Shown: one piece after another, positions 23,973 through 35,780 of the stretch
Layout of the letters: every line of letters begins with the position of its first letter
How positions within the stretch are numbered: the stretch's first letter is position 1
Source: Eurosta solidaginis
Taxonomy: Eukaryota > Arthropoda > Insecta > Diptera > Tephritidae
Reading direction: 5' to 3'
Length of the DNA: 64,000 nucleotides
Assembly: GCF_040869045.1 (NCBI RefSeq)
Contig: NC_090320.1
Span: forward strand, 148,636,941-148,700,940
Program-made: the position numbers and the translations under genes
The notes under the pieces: model-generated
The model's input: only the letters and a program-made list of their open reading frames with translations
What the model was told of the DNA's origin: nothing
The model's database searches: none

Positions 23973-26009
23973 TAACACGATAACTTGAGTAAATTTTGAG
24001 GTATCTTGATGAAATTTGGTATGTAGGTTCCTGAGCACTCATCTCAGATCGCTATTTAAAATGAACGATATCGGACTATAACCACGCCCACTTTTTCGAT
24101 ATCGAAAATTTCGAAAAACCGAAAAAGTGCGATAATTCATTACAAAAGACCGATAAAGCGACGAAACTTGGTAGATGAGTTGAACTTATGACGCAGAATA
24201 GAAAGTTAGTAAAATTTTGGACAATGGGCGTGGCACCGCCCACTTTTAAAAGAAGGTAATTTAAAACTTTTGTAAGGTGTAATTTGGCAGTCGTTGAAGA
24301 TATCATGATGAAATTTGTCAGGAACGTTACTACTATTACTATATGTACGCTTAATAAAAATTAGCAAAATCGGGGAAGGACCACGCCCACTTTTAAAAAA
24401 AAATTTTTTTTAAAGTAAAATTTTTACAAAAAATTTAATATCTTTACAGTATATAAGTAAATTCTGTCAACATTCAACTCCAGTAATGATATGGTGCAAC
24501 AAAATACAAAAATAAAAGAAAATTTCAAAATGGGCGTGGCTCCGCCCTTTTTCATTTAATTTGTCTAGGATACTTTTAACGCCATAAGTCGAACAAAAAT
24601 TAACCAATCCTTTTGAAATTTGGTAGGGGAGTAGATTTTACGACGTTAACTGTTTTCTGTGAAAATGGGCGAAATCGGTTGATGCCACGCCCAGTTTTTA
24701 TACACAGTCGTCCGTCCGTCCGTCCGTCTGTCCGTTAACACGATAACTTGAGTAAATTTTGAGGTATCTTCATGAAATTTGGTATATATGTTCCTGGGAA
24801 CTCACCTCAGATCGCTATTTAAAATGAACGATATCGGACAATAACCACGCCCAATTTTTCGATATCGAAAATTTCGAAAAATCAAAAAAGTGCGATAATT
24901 CATTACCAAATACGCATTAAGCGATGGAACTTGGTAGGCGAGTTGAGCTTATGACGCAGAATAGAAAACTAGTAAAATTTTGGCCATTGGGCGTGGCACC
25001 GCCCACTTTTAAATGAAGGTAATTTAGAAGTTTTGCAAGCTGTAATTTGGCAGTCGTTAAAGATATCATGATGAAATTTGGCAGGAGCATTACCCTTATT
25101 ACTTTATGTCTGCTTAATAAAAATTAGCAAAATCGGAGAACGACCACGCCCACTTTTTAAAAAAAAAATTTTTTAAATTCAAATTTTAAAAGAAGAGTTA
25201 ATATCTTTACAGCATATAAGTAAATTATGCCAACATTCAACTCCAGTAATGATGTGGTGCAACAAATTACAAAAATAAAAGAAAATTTCAAAATGGGCGT
25301 GGCTCCGCCCTTTTTCATTTAATTTGTCTAGGATGCTTTTAATGCCATAAGTCGAACAAAAATTAACCAATCCTTGTGAGATTTGGTAGAGGCTTGGCTC
25401 CTAGGACGATAACTGTTTTCTGTGAAAAAGGGCGAAATCGGTTGAAGCCACGCCCAGTTTTTATACACAGTCCACGGTCTGTCCTTCCGCTCGGCCGTTA
25501 ACACAATAACTTGAGCAAAAATCGATATATGTTTACTAAACTTAGCACACGTACTTATCTGAACTCACTTTATCTCGATATAAAAAATGGCCGAAATCCG
25601 ACCATAACAACGCCCACTTTATCGATATCGAAAATTACGAAAAATAAAAAAATGCCATAATTCTATACCAAATACGAAAAAAGGGATGAAACATTGTAAC
25701 TGGATTGGTTTATTGACGCAAAATATAACTTTGGAAAAAACTTTGTAAAATAGGTGTGACACCTACCATATTAAGTAGAAGAAAATGAAAAAGTTCTACA
25801 AGGCGAAATCAACAGCCCTTGGAATCTTGGCAGGAATACTGTTAGTGGTATTCCATATATAAATAAATTAGCAGTATCCGACAGATGATTTTCTGGATCA
25901 CCTGGTCCACATTTTGGTCGATATCCCGAGAACGCCTTCACATATACATCTAAGGGCCACTCGCTTTTAAAACCCTCATTAATACCTTTAATTTGATATC
26001 CATATCGTA

Positions 26010-27640
26010 CAAACACATTCTAGAGTCACCCCTAATGGCGATATCTCGAAAAGGCGTCCACCTATAGACCTAATGCCCACTCCCTATTAAAATGCTCAGT
26101 AACACCTTTCGTTTGATACCCATATCGTACAAACATTCTAGAGTCACCCCTGGCCCACCCTAATAGCGATATCTCGAAAAGGCGTCCACCTATAGACCTA
26201 ATGCCCACTCCCTATTAAAATGCTCAGTAACACCTTTCGTTTGATACCCATATCGTACAAAGATTCTAGAGTCACCCCTGGCCCACCCTAATGGCGGTAT
26301 CTCGAAAAGGCGTCCACCTATAGACCTAATGTCCACTCCCTCTTAAAATGCTCAGTAACACCTTTCGTTTGATACCCATATCGTACAAACATTCTAGAGT
26401 CACCCCTGGCCCACCCTAATGGCGATATCTCGAAAAGGCGTCCACCTATAGACCTAATGTCCACTCCCTCTTAAAATGCTCAGTAACACCTTTCGTTTCT
26501 TACCCATATCGTACCAACGTTCTAGAGTCACCCCTGGCCCACTCTAATGGCGATATCTCGAAAAGGCGTCCACCTATAGACCTAATGCCCACTCTCTCTT
26601 GAAATGCTCAGTAACACCTTTCGTTTGATACCCATATCGTACAAACATTCTAGAGTCACCCTTGGTCCACCTTTATGGCGATATCTCGAAAAGGCGTCCA
26701 CCTATTGAACTAAGGATTACTCCCTTCTAAAATACTCATTACCACCTTTCATTTGATACCCATATCGTACAAACACATTCTAGAGTCACCTCTGGCCCAC
26801 CCTAATGGCGATATCTCGAAAAGGCGTCCACCTATAGACCTAATGCCCACTCCCTCTTAAAATGCTCAGTAACACCTTTCGTGTGATACCCATATCGTAC
26901 AAACATTCTAGAGTCACCCCTGGCCCACCCTAATGGCGATTTCTCGAAAAGGCGTCCACCTATAGACCTAATGCCCACTCTCTCTTAAAATGCTCAGTAA
27001 CACCTTTCGTTTGATACCCATATCGTACAAACACATTCTAGAGTCACCCCTGCCCACCCTAATGACGATATCTCGAAAAGGCGTCCACCTATAGACCTCA
27101 TGCCCACTCCCTCTTAAAATGCTCAGTAACACCTTTCGTTTGATATGGCGATATCTCGAAACGGCGTCGACCTATGGAACTAAGGATCACTCCTTTTCAA
27201 AATACTCATTAACAGCTTTCATTCGATACCCATATCGTACAAACATATTCTAGAGTCACCCCTGGTCCACCTTTATGGCGATTTCTCGAAAAGGCGTTCA
27301 CCTATAGAACTAAAGCCCATTCCCTTTTAAAATACTCATTACCACCTTTCGTTTGATACCCATATCGTAAAAACATTCTAGAGTCACCCCTGGCCCACCC
27401 TAATGGCGATATCTCGAAAAGGCGTCCACCGATAGACCTAAGGCCCACTCCCTCTTAAAATGCTCAGTAACACCTTTCATTTGATACCCATATCGTACAA
27501 ACAAATTCTAGAGTCAGCCCTGGTCCATCTTTATGGCGATATCCCTAAATGGCGTCCATCAATAGAACTATGGCCTACTCTCTCTTAAAATACTCTTTAA
27601 TACCTTCCATTTGATACACATGTCATACAACCACATTCCA
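26010..27640. repeat. 128-bp tandem array inside the left arm
   Basis: The marker GGCGTCC (once GGCGTCG, once GGCGTTC) recurs at 26053, 26181, 26309, 26437, 26565, 26693, 26823, 26951, 27080, 27163, 27293, 27421 and 27551. Steps are 128-130 bp except one 83-bp short step. Each monomer carries GCGATATCTCGAAAAGGCG and CATATCGTACAAACATTCT. The short monomer is shared with the right arm, which has about five fewer monomers. Confidence 0.95.
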
Positions 27641-27915
27641 GGGTTACCCTAGGTCCATTTTCCTACATGGTGATTTCCCTTATTTTGTCTCCATAGCTCT
27701 CAACTGAGTATGTAATGTTCGGTTACACCCGAACTTAGCCTTCCTTACTTGTTCTTGCTGCAATTGATTCGAGTTTTTCTGATTTTCGTGCTCACCGATT
27801 TATTTTTCTGATTTCGGATAGTCATATATCGCGTATCACATCCACAAACGGTACAAGCATTACGATCAATTGAAATTCCATTGCAATATTTATCAATTCG
27901 ATTATTTTTTAAGAA

Positions 27916-28612
27916 AATAAGTTTACGCAAGAGGAACATGCAGAAGAAAATGAATGGAGACGTGCCCATGTTGCACAAGTTCGCGCTGCACAATCAGCAC
28001 AACAAATTCAACAAAATGTTGTTAGAACACCAGTCATAAATGTAGGCTTGAATCGCGCTGCTTTCGAATACGATTCCGCAATAGCCTACAAAGATCTTCG
28101 CTGCGTTGATATCGGCTCATTGTCTGTCGTATGCCAGCATTGCAATGCTTTGAAGTTTCAATCAGAAACCCCCGGCTTATGCTGCGCTGGTGGCAAAGTG
28201 AAATTACCCGCCAGAGCCATTTTATTCGTTACTCTATGGAAATACAATCCAATCAAAACATTTTCTAGAGAATACACAAAAATATAACGGATGCTTCCAA
28301 ATGACATCATTTGGAGCCCAAGTTGTTGATGTACCCGGCTACAATCCCACTTTTAAGGTAATGATGTCCCATTGTTATCAAAATGAACAATTACTGTTAT
28401 ATTTTTCGAAATTGCTTCCAAACATTCAGATTTAAGGGCAAATTCACCATCGAGCGGGCGCTTTGTTACCACTACCGAACGAAGATCATAAGTTCCTTCA
28501 GATGTATTTCGTTGGCGACTCGGCAATTGAACTGTATCAGCGTTGTGCAATTTTTACTGCTACTAAACGTGAAATGATCGAACAATTACAAAATCTTCTG
28601 CATGAAAGTTAA
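27916..28612 (+). pseudogene. Helitron helicase-like N-terminal fragment
   Basis: The plus-strand frame reads EEHAEENEWRRAHVAQ, then AAFEYDSAIAYKDLRC, then the cysteine motif CQHCNALKFQSETPGLCC, which is diagnostic of the conserved N-terminal domain of Helitron proteins. A frameshift near 28265 leads to NGCFQMTSFGAQVVDV. A GT-AG intron is likely at 28358-28429, after which the sequence again matches the family (HHRAGALLPLPNEDHKFLQM, then TATKREMIEQLQNLLH). There is an in-frame TAA at 28433. The HUH replication motifs and the helicase are missing, so this is a dead fragment. Confidence 0.85.
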
Positions 28613-28615
28613 ATG

Positions 28616-29208
28616 GATTGATGAAAAATTCGTTTCATTTGGTTGAAACGTATCTTAGTTATGTAATAAAGTAAATTTCTGTATGTAATTTTTACCTTCG
28701 ATGGTTAATAAAACAGTAGAAAATGTCAGGATTAATTATTTTAGAACTTTATTTCTTGGTCTTCAATCCAAATAATGAACCGAAAGTCCACCATCTTCTT
28801 TTTCTTCCATTTTCTTCCTTTACAGTGATTTATATTTGCTTATTCTGTTACATTAGTTGACATGGTTGCATTTATGATCTTACAACTCGGCCAACCTGAA
28901 ACTGTATCGACCTCTATACATTATCTTAATTTCTATTTTTACTGTCGTACATTTCCTAATCTGATACAATTCGCTATTTGTGTTCAGAATTTCAGCTCGC
29001 ACTGTATTGACCTTGATACATTATAACTTAATTTCTATCTTCACTTTCGTACATTTCTTAATCTAATAGCTAATCTAATACAATTCGCTATTTGCGTTAA
29101 GAGTTACAGCTCGGCCAATCTGACAATGTAATCGACCTCGATACAGTATAAATTAATTTCTAACAAATATTATTCTGATTCCTCTACATCTCCATCGGGT
29201 GATTGAGG
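28616..29208 (-). repeat. Non-coding region with about 112-bp direct repeats after Gypsy pol
   Basis: A segment around CAGCTCGGCCAA, GATACA and ACAATTCGCTATTTG is repeated about three times (near 28882, 28992 and 29107). It lies directly 3' of the integrase on the minus strand, so it may be the 3' untranslated or LTR part of that element. I could not define LTR ends. Confidence 0.45.
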
Positions 29209-31488
29209 TCAGCTTTTAATTCGGAAGGCTTCAACTACTCCATCATAAGGCAACTGTGTGAACTGGCAGTTATCAATATCCCGTACAACATACCTATCAT
29301 GACCGACCACCTCGTGCATTACATATGGACCTTTGTATAAGGGAATACATTTTTTATTACTCCCACAAGTAGTATCAACGTTTCTTATAACAACATAGTT
29401 TCCTACGTCGTACGTCTTGGTTGTAGTCTTATTCTGGGACTGTCGGTTGGTATCATACTCTTGCTTGGCTACTATTCGATTTGATGCATCTGTACGTATA
29501 AGATCAAGACTCCTATCACAATCCGGACAAAGTTTGTCCTGAAAATACTCAGCAAACTCATCTACTACTACGCCTCTTTGCTCAACCCCAAACATCAACC
29601 GGCTTGGTGTCTCTTTGCATGTACTATGAACAGAGTTGTTTATTGCGTATTCAACTTCTAATAATCTCTTAACCCAGTCATCATGATTTATTTCGTTAGT
29701 AAATTTTCCCAGCATTGCTTTTAATACTCGATTCACCCCCTCTACCTGTCCGTTAGCTTGAGGCGATGCCACAGCGACTTTCACATGATTTATGTAATTT
29801 TTTAATAAAAAGGCCGAAAATTCGAGAGAGGTGAAACAGGTTCCCCTAACACTTACTATACGTCTCGGTCGGCTATAGTAATTAAAATATTTTTCTAAGG
29901 CAGCTGTGACCTCTCGGGTACTCGTAGAGTTTGTTGGATATAATTTAACAAACTTAGTGAAAGCGTCTACTACCACTAAAATGTGCTTACGTTTAGACTT
30001 CAATGACGGCAGTGGTCTAAAGTGATAAATATGGATAGTGTCAAATGGTAAAGGCTGCCTTGCAGTAGGGTATAGGGTTTTCTCTTTAGCATGAGGAGGG
30101 CTAGCGTACATAATACATTTTAAACAATTTCTAAAGAACTTTTCCACTTTCATTCTCATTCGCAGAAACCAGTAATATAAACTCAATTTGCTGAGAGTTT
30201 TATCTATAGATAGATGGCCCATTTTTTTATGGATCAATTGTGTAACATTATTTTCCATTGCGTACGGTACATAAAGCGCATCTTTGCCGTCCGGTTTACT
30301 TCTATATACTAGCCCATCAATTGGTTTATAATCTTTAAGTTTCTCATTTTCCAATTATTTTCTCACCGATTGAATATCTTTGCGTCTTTCTTGTGCTACT
30401 TGAATTCGAAATTCTACTTCATCTGAATTTATGATTGAAGCTACCTGTCTCCTGCTCAAAGCATCTACATGACCCATTGATGTGTCCTTTCTATGCTGTA
30501 TTTTATAGTCATAATTTTCAAGTTAAAGAGCCCACCTGGCTATCCCAGGATTCAGCTGTTTTCTATCAAGGGTCATAGTCAGGGAATTACAATCAGTAAC
30601 TAGCATGAATGGCATACCTTCTAAATAATGTCTAAATCTTCTTAAGGCATATATTATGGACAACGTTTGCAATTCAAAACTGTGGTATTTCGATTCCGAA
30701 CTCGATGCGGTTTTAGAAAAATAGGATATCGGATGGAATTTATTATCTTCCTAGAACTGCACCGAAGCCAATATTACTGGCGTCACAATGTAACTCAGTT
30801 TTCTTGGTAGGGCTATAAATGGCTAGAACAGGGCTCTTAACTAGTCTAGACTTCAGCTCCAGAAAAGCTTCATGGCATTTGTCATCAAAATCAAATTGGG
30901 TATTCCTTTAAGTAAATTCTGCAGGGGCTTAGCTATTTCTGAGAAGGACGGTATAAATCTGCAGAAATCTAAGAAAACATCCCTACACATGATTGTAACT
31001 GCTTCAAGTTCGAAGGGGCCGGAAAATTCTGTATACTTTTTATATTCCTTTATGAGTGACTTTGTAACGTAAATACTCAATTTCCTTATAACCAAATTTA
31101 CATTTACTCATATTAAGTTTCAATCTCCGTAATGAAATTCTTTCCAGTACTAACTTTAAACTTTAACTTTTGCTCGTCATACACCTCGGTGGCAAAAACT
31201 ATATCGTCCATATAAATAATAATTTTTTTCGTCTATCATGTCTCTGAAGATGTTGTTGATGAATCGTTAAAATACCGCTGGAGCATTTTTTAACCCAAAC
31301 GGCATTGGAAAATATTCAAATTGTCCATGAGAGGTTACGAAAAATGTAAATGGTATAGACTCAAGAGCCATATGAACCTGATGAAACCCGCTCTTTAAAT
31401 CCAATACCGAAAAATACCGTTTATTCTGTAAGTACTCAATACAGTCATCGATCAGTGGTAGCGGATAATTATCTCTAAGAGTTAGCTT
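29209..31488 (-). pseudogene. Ty3/Gypsy pol: RT (3' part), RNase H and integrase
   Basis: On the minus strand, 31488-31190 encodes reverse transcriptase including the catalytic box as YMDDIVFA (near 31205). Then come RNase H (TDCNSLTMTLDRKQLNPGIA, near 30575) and an open integrase frame of 381 codons (30354-29209). The integrase has an H-x4-H...C-x2-C zinc finger (H42, H47, C77, C80). Its catalytic triad is damaged: Tyr110 replaces the first Asp (HIYHF), Val169 replaces the second (SVRGT), and Glu205 is kept. Upstream frames are broken by stops. The RT sequence continues, after large insertions, at 37657-37715, 41127-41154 and 46550. Confidence 0.92.
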
Positions 31489-32105
31489 CCCAGCAAAAAT
31501 CTAGTGACCGAAAATGGCGACCAACAACAAAATATCCCACATTGTTCCACAACTGTTAGTATGACAGAATGAGATGGCATAATTGAAATGTCCGATCCTT
31601 TTCTTACATGCTATGTACCCGGAAATACGTCAAAAAATTTTCTGCGAATCCGCCATTTGTTTTCAGCTTGAAACGCCGCAGACGTACCGCATTGAAAAAG
31701 ATGCAAATTTCCAAATAAATAGAAGAAAAAGTGTTTTAGGTCTGTATAAAAATTAAAAGTGTACATTTTTCATAAAGAAACATAATTCACAACAATATCA
31801 GCAAAAGCACTCTCTAAATTTGGTGCTGTAACGAGTGTTTGTATCTAGAACCAATTCTGCGAAGCCGTCATTGCTATTGAGAAGTAAATTTTGAGCACAG
31901 ACAAGCGTGGACCTAATTTATTATAATTATTAAATTAAGTACAATTATAAAACTGAACAAGAAATATCAAAGATGTGTTAATAATACTTGCAAAATCAGG
32001 ATCTTAATAGTTTGGTAAGTGCGTGGAAAACTAAGCAAAAAAATGAATGAATGGATGTGTAGCGATATGGGAAAAGCCATTTTCTGTCACTAGATTTTTG
32101 CTGGG
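31489..32105. mobile_element. MITE with CCCAGCAAAAATCTAGTGAC termini, 617 bp
   Basis: The first 30 bp and the inverted last 30 bp agree except for one base (CCCAGCAAAAATCTAGTGAC, then C or A, then GAAAATGGC). The interior is AT-rich with no long frame. The left flank is Gypsy RT and the right flank is Sec24 sequence, so there is no target duplication around the MITE alone. That fits a MITE acting as one end of a larger mobile unit. Confidence 0.8.
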
Positions 32106-33208
32106 ATGGTCCTCCAGGTATGCCACCCGCATCTACTGGACCAGGTGAGGCAATGACACCACATCCAGTTATGCCAAGGTATATACCACAACAGCAACCG
32201 GGTTGTGAAATGCCACGACAGCAGCAGCAACAACCTTTCTGCCAGTGCTAAAACAGTCCGGCTATCCACCACAACCTGGTCCACCTTGTTGTCCTCCGTA
32301 ACCTCAACAGTCAGGTTATCCTCTACAACAACCAGGTGCACCAGGTAGTTACATGGGTCAAATGATGCCCCCAACATAACCTGGACCGGCGCCAACGCCC
32401 AGTAAGCCACCCATGCCGGGTCAACCCCCAATACCCGCACGTCCTGGTTATAATGTATTCTAATACAACTCTTTTTATTTTTTTTTTTAATACAACTAAT
32501 ATATTTCAAATATTCCTGATGATTATTTTTGTATTATTTTCTTTAGCAATCACCTGCACCTGGTACTGGTATATATCAACAGGCGCAAGAGTATGATCAA
32601 GCCCAACGCCGTTTAGACACCGATCAGATGCCAAATCCGATAAGCATTATCATTGAAAATTAGCGCTGGTGGTGCTTTTATTACTAATCAACAAGGTTTA
32701 TTGCCACCATTGGTGACCACAAAATATGTGGTACAAGATCAGGGTAACTCCCCGCCACGTTACGTTAGGTATTGATATTCGAAATTAATTTTTTTTTTGG
32801 CAATTACATTTATTTTTCTCGTTTGCAGGCCTTTTTGTATTGCATACCTGCAACAGCTGATTTATTAAAAACCACAGCTTTATCCTTTACACTTACCATC
32901 TCACCAATGGCACGCACGGTTGTGGGTGAATATGAGCCACCCATTGTAAATTTTGGTGAATTCAATTAGATGTAATCGTTTGCAAGGCTAAAATGCAATT
33001 TGTAGATGCTGGTCGTCGTTTCCAATGTCTAATGTGTAAAGTAACAACAGATGGTAAAAAAAATATTTCACTTTTACTTGTGTTCATTGATCCATATTTT
33101 TTCTCAACAGTGCCAACTGAATATTTCCAACATTTGGGACACACCGGACAGCGTTTCGATAAATATGAACGTCCTGAACTTGTATTGGGTACATGAGTTT
33201 TTGTGTAA
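32106..33208 (+). pseudogene. Sec24CD-like: Sec24-like (COPII coat subunit) pseudogene fragment
   Basis: Sec24 selects cargo in the COPII vesicle coat at ER exit sites. Here 32106-32454 encodes the Pro/Gln-rich N-terminal region (three or more stops). After GT-AG introns at 32455-32546, 32769-32828 and 33054-33110, the sequence gives the lead-in to the zinc finger (ISPMARTVVGEYEPPIVNFG, then [20 protein letters not shown]) and the segment [20 protein letters not shown]. Part of the CxxC zinc-finger region is lost near 32970. The similarity is to the Sec24C/D type. Retained introns show that it was copied from DNA, not mRNA. It fuses to CCT7 after about 33208. Confidence 0.85.
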
Positions 33209-33211
33209 AAA

Positions 33212-34383
33212 ATGTTTGGGTACCGATAGCTCTCAAGGTAAACCACAACTCATATACAACATCAATGCCTCGCATTCAATTGTGGACGCTGTACGCACTA
33301 CATTGGGTTCACGCAGCATGGACAAGCATATTGTTGATTCCAGTGGTAGGGCCACAATTTCAAATGATGGTGCAACCATCATGAAACTATTGGATATTAT
33401 GCATCCAGCCGTAAAACTCTAGTCGACATCGCCAAATCTCAAGATGCTGAGGTAAGTTTTTTGTTATATTAGAATGTGTAGAATAAATTTTTGTTTTCTT
33501 ATCAGGTCGGCGATGGCATGACTTCAGTAGTATTTTAAGGAGGGCAATCTTAAAACAAGTTAAGCCATATGTTGAGGAAGGCGTGCATGTATGTATCATC
33601 ATTAAAGCTATATGTAAAACATTACAATTATGCATGACCAAAAATGACATGGCTGTACATGTCGAAGCGCCAATCAAAGGACCAACAACGTGCTTTATTG
33701 GAAAAATGCGCTGCCACAGCAAAGACCTCCAATCTTATTAATCAACAAAAAGATTTATTTTCTAAAATGGTTGTGGACGCTGTATTTATCTTTGATGGAC
33801 CCAACGCCATACAAAAAATATAAAATGGCATTATTAAATATAGAATTGGAATTCAAGGCTGAGCGTGATAGTGCTGAAGTAAGTGTTGATAATGTTCAAA
33901 AGTATCAGAAAATTGTTGATGCTGAATTGCGTATTCTGTACAATAAACTAGCTAAGTAAGGCGCCAATGTTGTGTTATCTAAACTACCAATTGGTGATGT
34001 TGGTACACAGTATTTTGCAGATCGTGATATGTTCTGTGCTGTTCATGTACCAGAAGAAGATTGGAAACGTACAATGAAAGATTGTGGTGGTTCTGTTATG
34101 ACTACAGCTAATGACATTAATTCAAGTGTTTTGGGTCAATGTGATTACTTTGAAGAACGTCAAGTTGGTGGTGAACGTTTCAACATTTTCCAAGGTTTGA
34201 TAGTGGGTTTGACATTAATTTTATTTTTATAGTTTATAATTACTTAAAGGTTACGTTAATGGTAGAACATGTACATTGATTTTACGTGGCAGTGCCGAAC
34301 AATTTTTGGAAGAAACTGAGCTTCGTTACATGATGCTATACTGATTGTGCGGCGTACAATTAAACATGATTCTGTTGTTGCTG
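33212..34383 (+). pseudogene. CCT7: CCT7 (chaperonin TCP-1 eta subunit) pseudogene fragment
   Basis: CCT7 is a subunit of the cytosolic TRiC/CCT folding chamber. The sequence starts at about residue 12 of the family ([11 protein letters not shown]) and keeps the ATP-site loops as [14 protein letters not shown] and VGDGMTS (normally GDGTTS). It continues with [40 protein letters not shown], and RTCTLILRGSAEQFLEET after an intron. Introns 33452-33505 and 34195-34249 have GT-AG ends, and a splice donor follows at 34384. There are several frameshifts and a deletion of roughly 60 codons near 33790. The C-terminal third is absent. It is not functional. Confidence 0.92.
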
Positions 34384-34544
34384 GTAAGTCAAAATACAAC
34401 TTGAAAAAAATTCTAATCTTAAATTGTTAAGTAATATTATGAAAAGATTGTGTCCAACTACGAAAGAACAAACTATAAAATTTGTGTCAGTGAAATGGTA
34501 ATTATTGCTTTTGGTTCTTAGTTTTGAGGCATCGTCTTCGAGTG

Positions 34545-35355
34545 CCTTCTGATTTTGTTGTTGTAGCAGTGCTTCGCCCCTTCCAATAGGTCTGACCAAT
34601 CACAAATTGTCATCAATGTCCTATAACGGGAGTCCGAGGAAACTTGCTGTTTCAACAGGGGTGGACCATAAATGGGGGAGGGTGTTAGAGGAGTTGGTTC
34701 CACATTACAATTGAAGAGATGGTTGGTGTCATGTGGGGACACATTGCAAGCAGGGACATTTTGTATGTCGGGGTTGATTCTGGATAGGTAACCTGTTACA
34801 GTATCCAGATCTAAGTTGGGCTAGAGTGACTCGCGTTTCCCTAGGGAGCGTGCGTTCCTGTTCTGCAAGTTTAGGGTATTGTTCTTTGAGTATTGGATTC
34901 ACCGGGAAATTCCCGGCATAAAGGTCTGACGCCTGTTTGTGGAGTTCACCAAGGACCTGCTTGTGTTTTTTTGCTTCATACGGCTGATTTATCAGGTGCC
35001 GTTTTTCCTCAAAATGCTTACGTAGATGACTCCTTACGCCCCTGGGCCGTGTTGGCTTATCAATCAGATATCTGTTGGGATGCCCAGGTTCCTGGGTATT
35101 CAACAGAAACTGTTCGGTTAGCATTTCGTTTCTTTCACTTATTGGGAGTATTCTCGCATCATTATGTAGGTGGTGTTCTGGGGACATAAGGAGACAACCC
35201 GTGGCGGTTCTGAGGGTAGTATTTTGCCAGGCCTGTAGCTTCTTCCAGTGGGTAATTTTAGGCTTGGCAACCATATGGTGTAGGAAACAATAGTGACTCC
35301 TTCTGGTGGTGAAGACAGCTATTGATATGTAGAAGTTAAAGAGAAGTAGGGATAG
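34545..35355 (-). pseudogene. Truncated non-LTR ORF2, same family as 48574-51657
   Basis: The minus strand matches the C-terminal 200 residues of that ORF2 closely (THWKKLQAWQNTTLRTATGC, then LGELHKQASDLYAGNFPVNP). It includes the 3' end with a CAACAA-type tail near 34553-34566. About 410 bp are missing between 35275 and 35283 relative to the long copy. It inserted into, or was carried with, the DNA next to the CCT7 fragment. Confidence 0.85.
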
Positions 35356-35560
35356 GAGTTATTGCAAAAAGCGTTGAGGATTTTTAATATCTTACGAGGT
35401 ACCTTCGTACATGTTTCTGAGAATGAAGAATGAGACCTATTCAAAATCAATTTTCACCAGGACAAGGCCGCTGAGACTTTGTTATACTTTAACATACAAT
35501 ACTTTACCCCTTTTTAGCAGAACTATAATTTTGATTTTATTAAATTTTAAAAATGTTTCT

Positions 35561-35780
35561 TCCTCTACAGTTCAGCATATCTTTTGCCAACAAAGGTTGG
35601 CGATATGTTTGCGCAGGGCCGTGCCTTCGCTACTTTATAATGAATTTCAATTCCCATCAATGGATATTGCGGCGCGCGATTGACCAACAAGACGATGCCA
35701 CGACACCTTTGAGTATTCTTGACCTGGAAATTAATATGAAACGAATTTGTACAACAAACGAACAGCACACACTGAAATAA
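35561..35780 (+). other. Exon-like open stretch of unknown identity
   Basis: A splice-acceptor-like TTTCTTCCTCTACAG ends at 35570 and is followed by an open frame to the TAA at 35780 with balanced codon use, unlike the AT-rich surroundings. Other frames are also partly open. I do not recognise the product. It could be a third captured host-gene fragment or chance. Confidence 0.25.

Larger units (their letters stand above)
23800..27756 (+). repeat. Composite interspersed repeat, left arm (4 kb)
   Basis: The element runs from ATTTTTATACTCAGTTGAGC to CCTTACTTGTTCTT and is non-coding. Its left part is a 763-bp direct repeat: TTAACACGATAACTTGAG recurs at 23972, 24735 and, as TTAACACAATAACTTGAG, at 25498. 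Each copy is preceded by CCGT-rich sequence and contains GGGCGTGGC / CCACGCCCA boxes and CGATATCG palindromes. Its right part is a 128-bp tandem array. A near-identical copy lies inverted at 37763-41090. I associate this family with tephritid genomes; its class is unknown to me. Confidence 0.9.

Noticed and set aside
26010..27640. Regular repeats that could suggest a CRISPR array
   Set aside because: The whole 128-bp monomer is conserved with no unique spacers, there are no cas genes and the genome is animal.
31489..32105. The MITE as an ordinary stand-alone insertion
   Set aside because: Its two flanks are different genes (Gypsy RT and Sec24) with no target duplication, while the Gypsy sequence resumes only at 37657.
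33212..34383. A working CCT7 gene
   Set aside because: It has frameshifts, a large internal deletion, no N-terminus and no C-terminal third.
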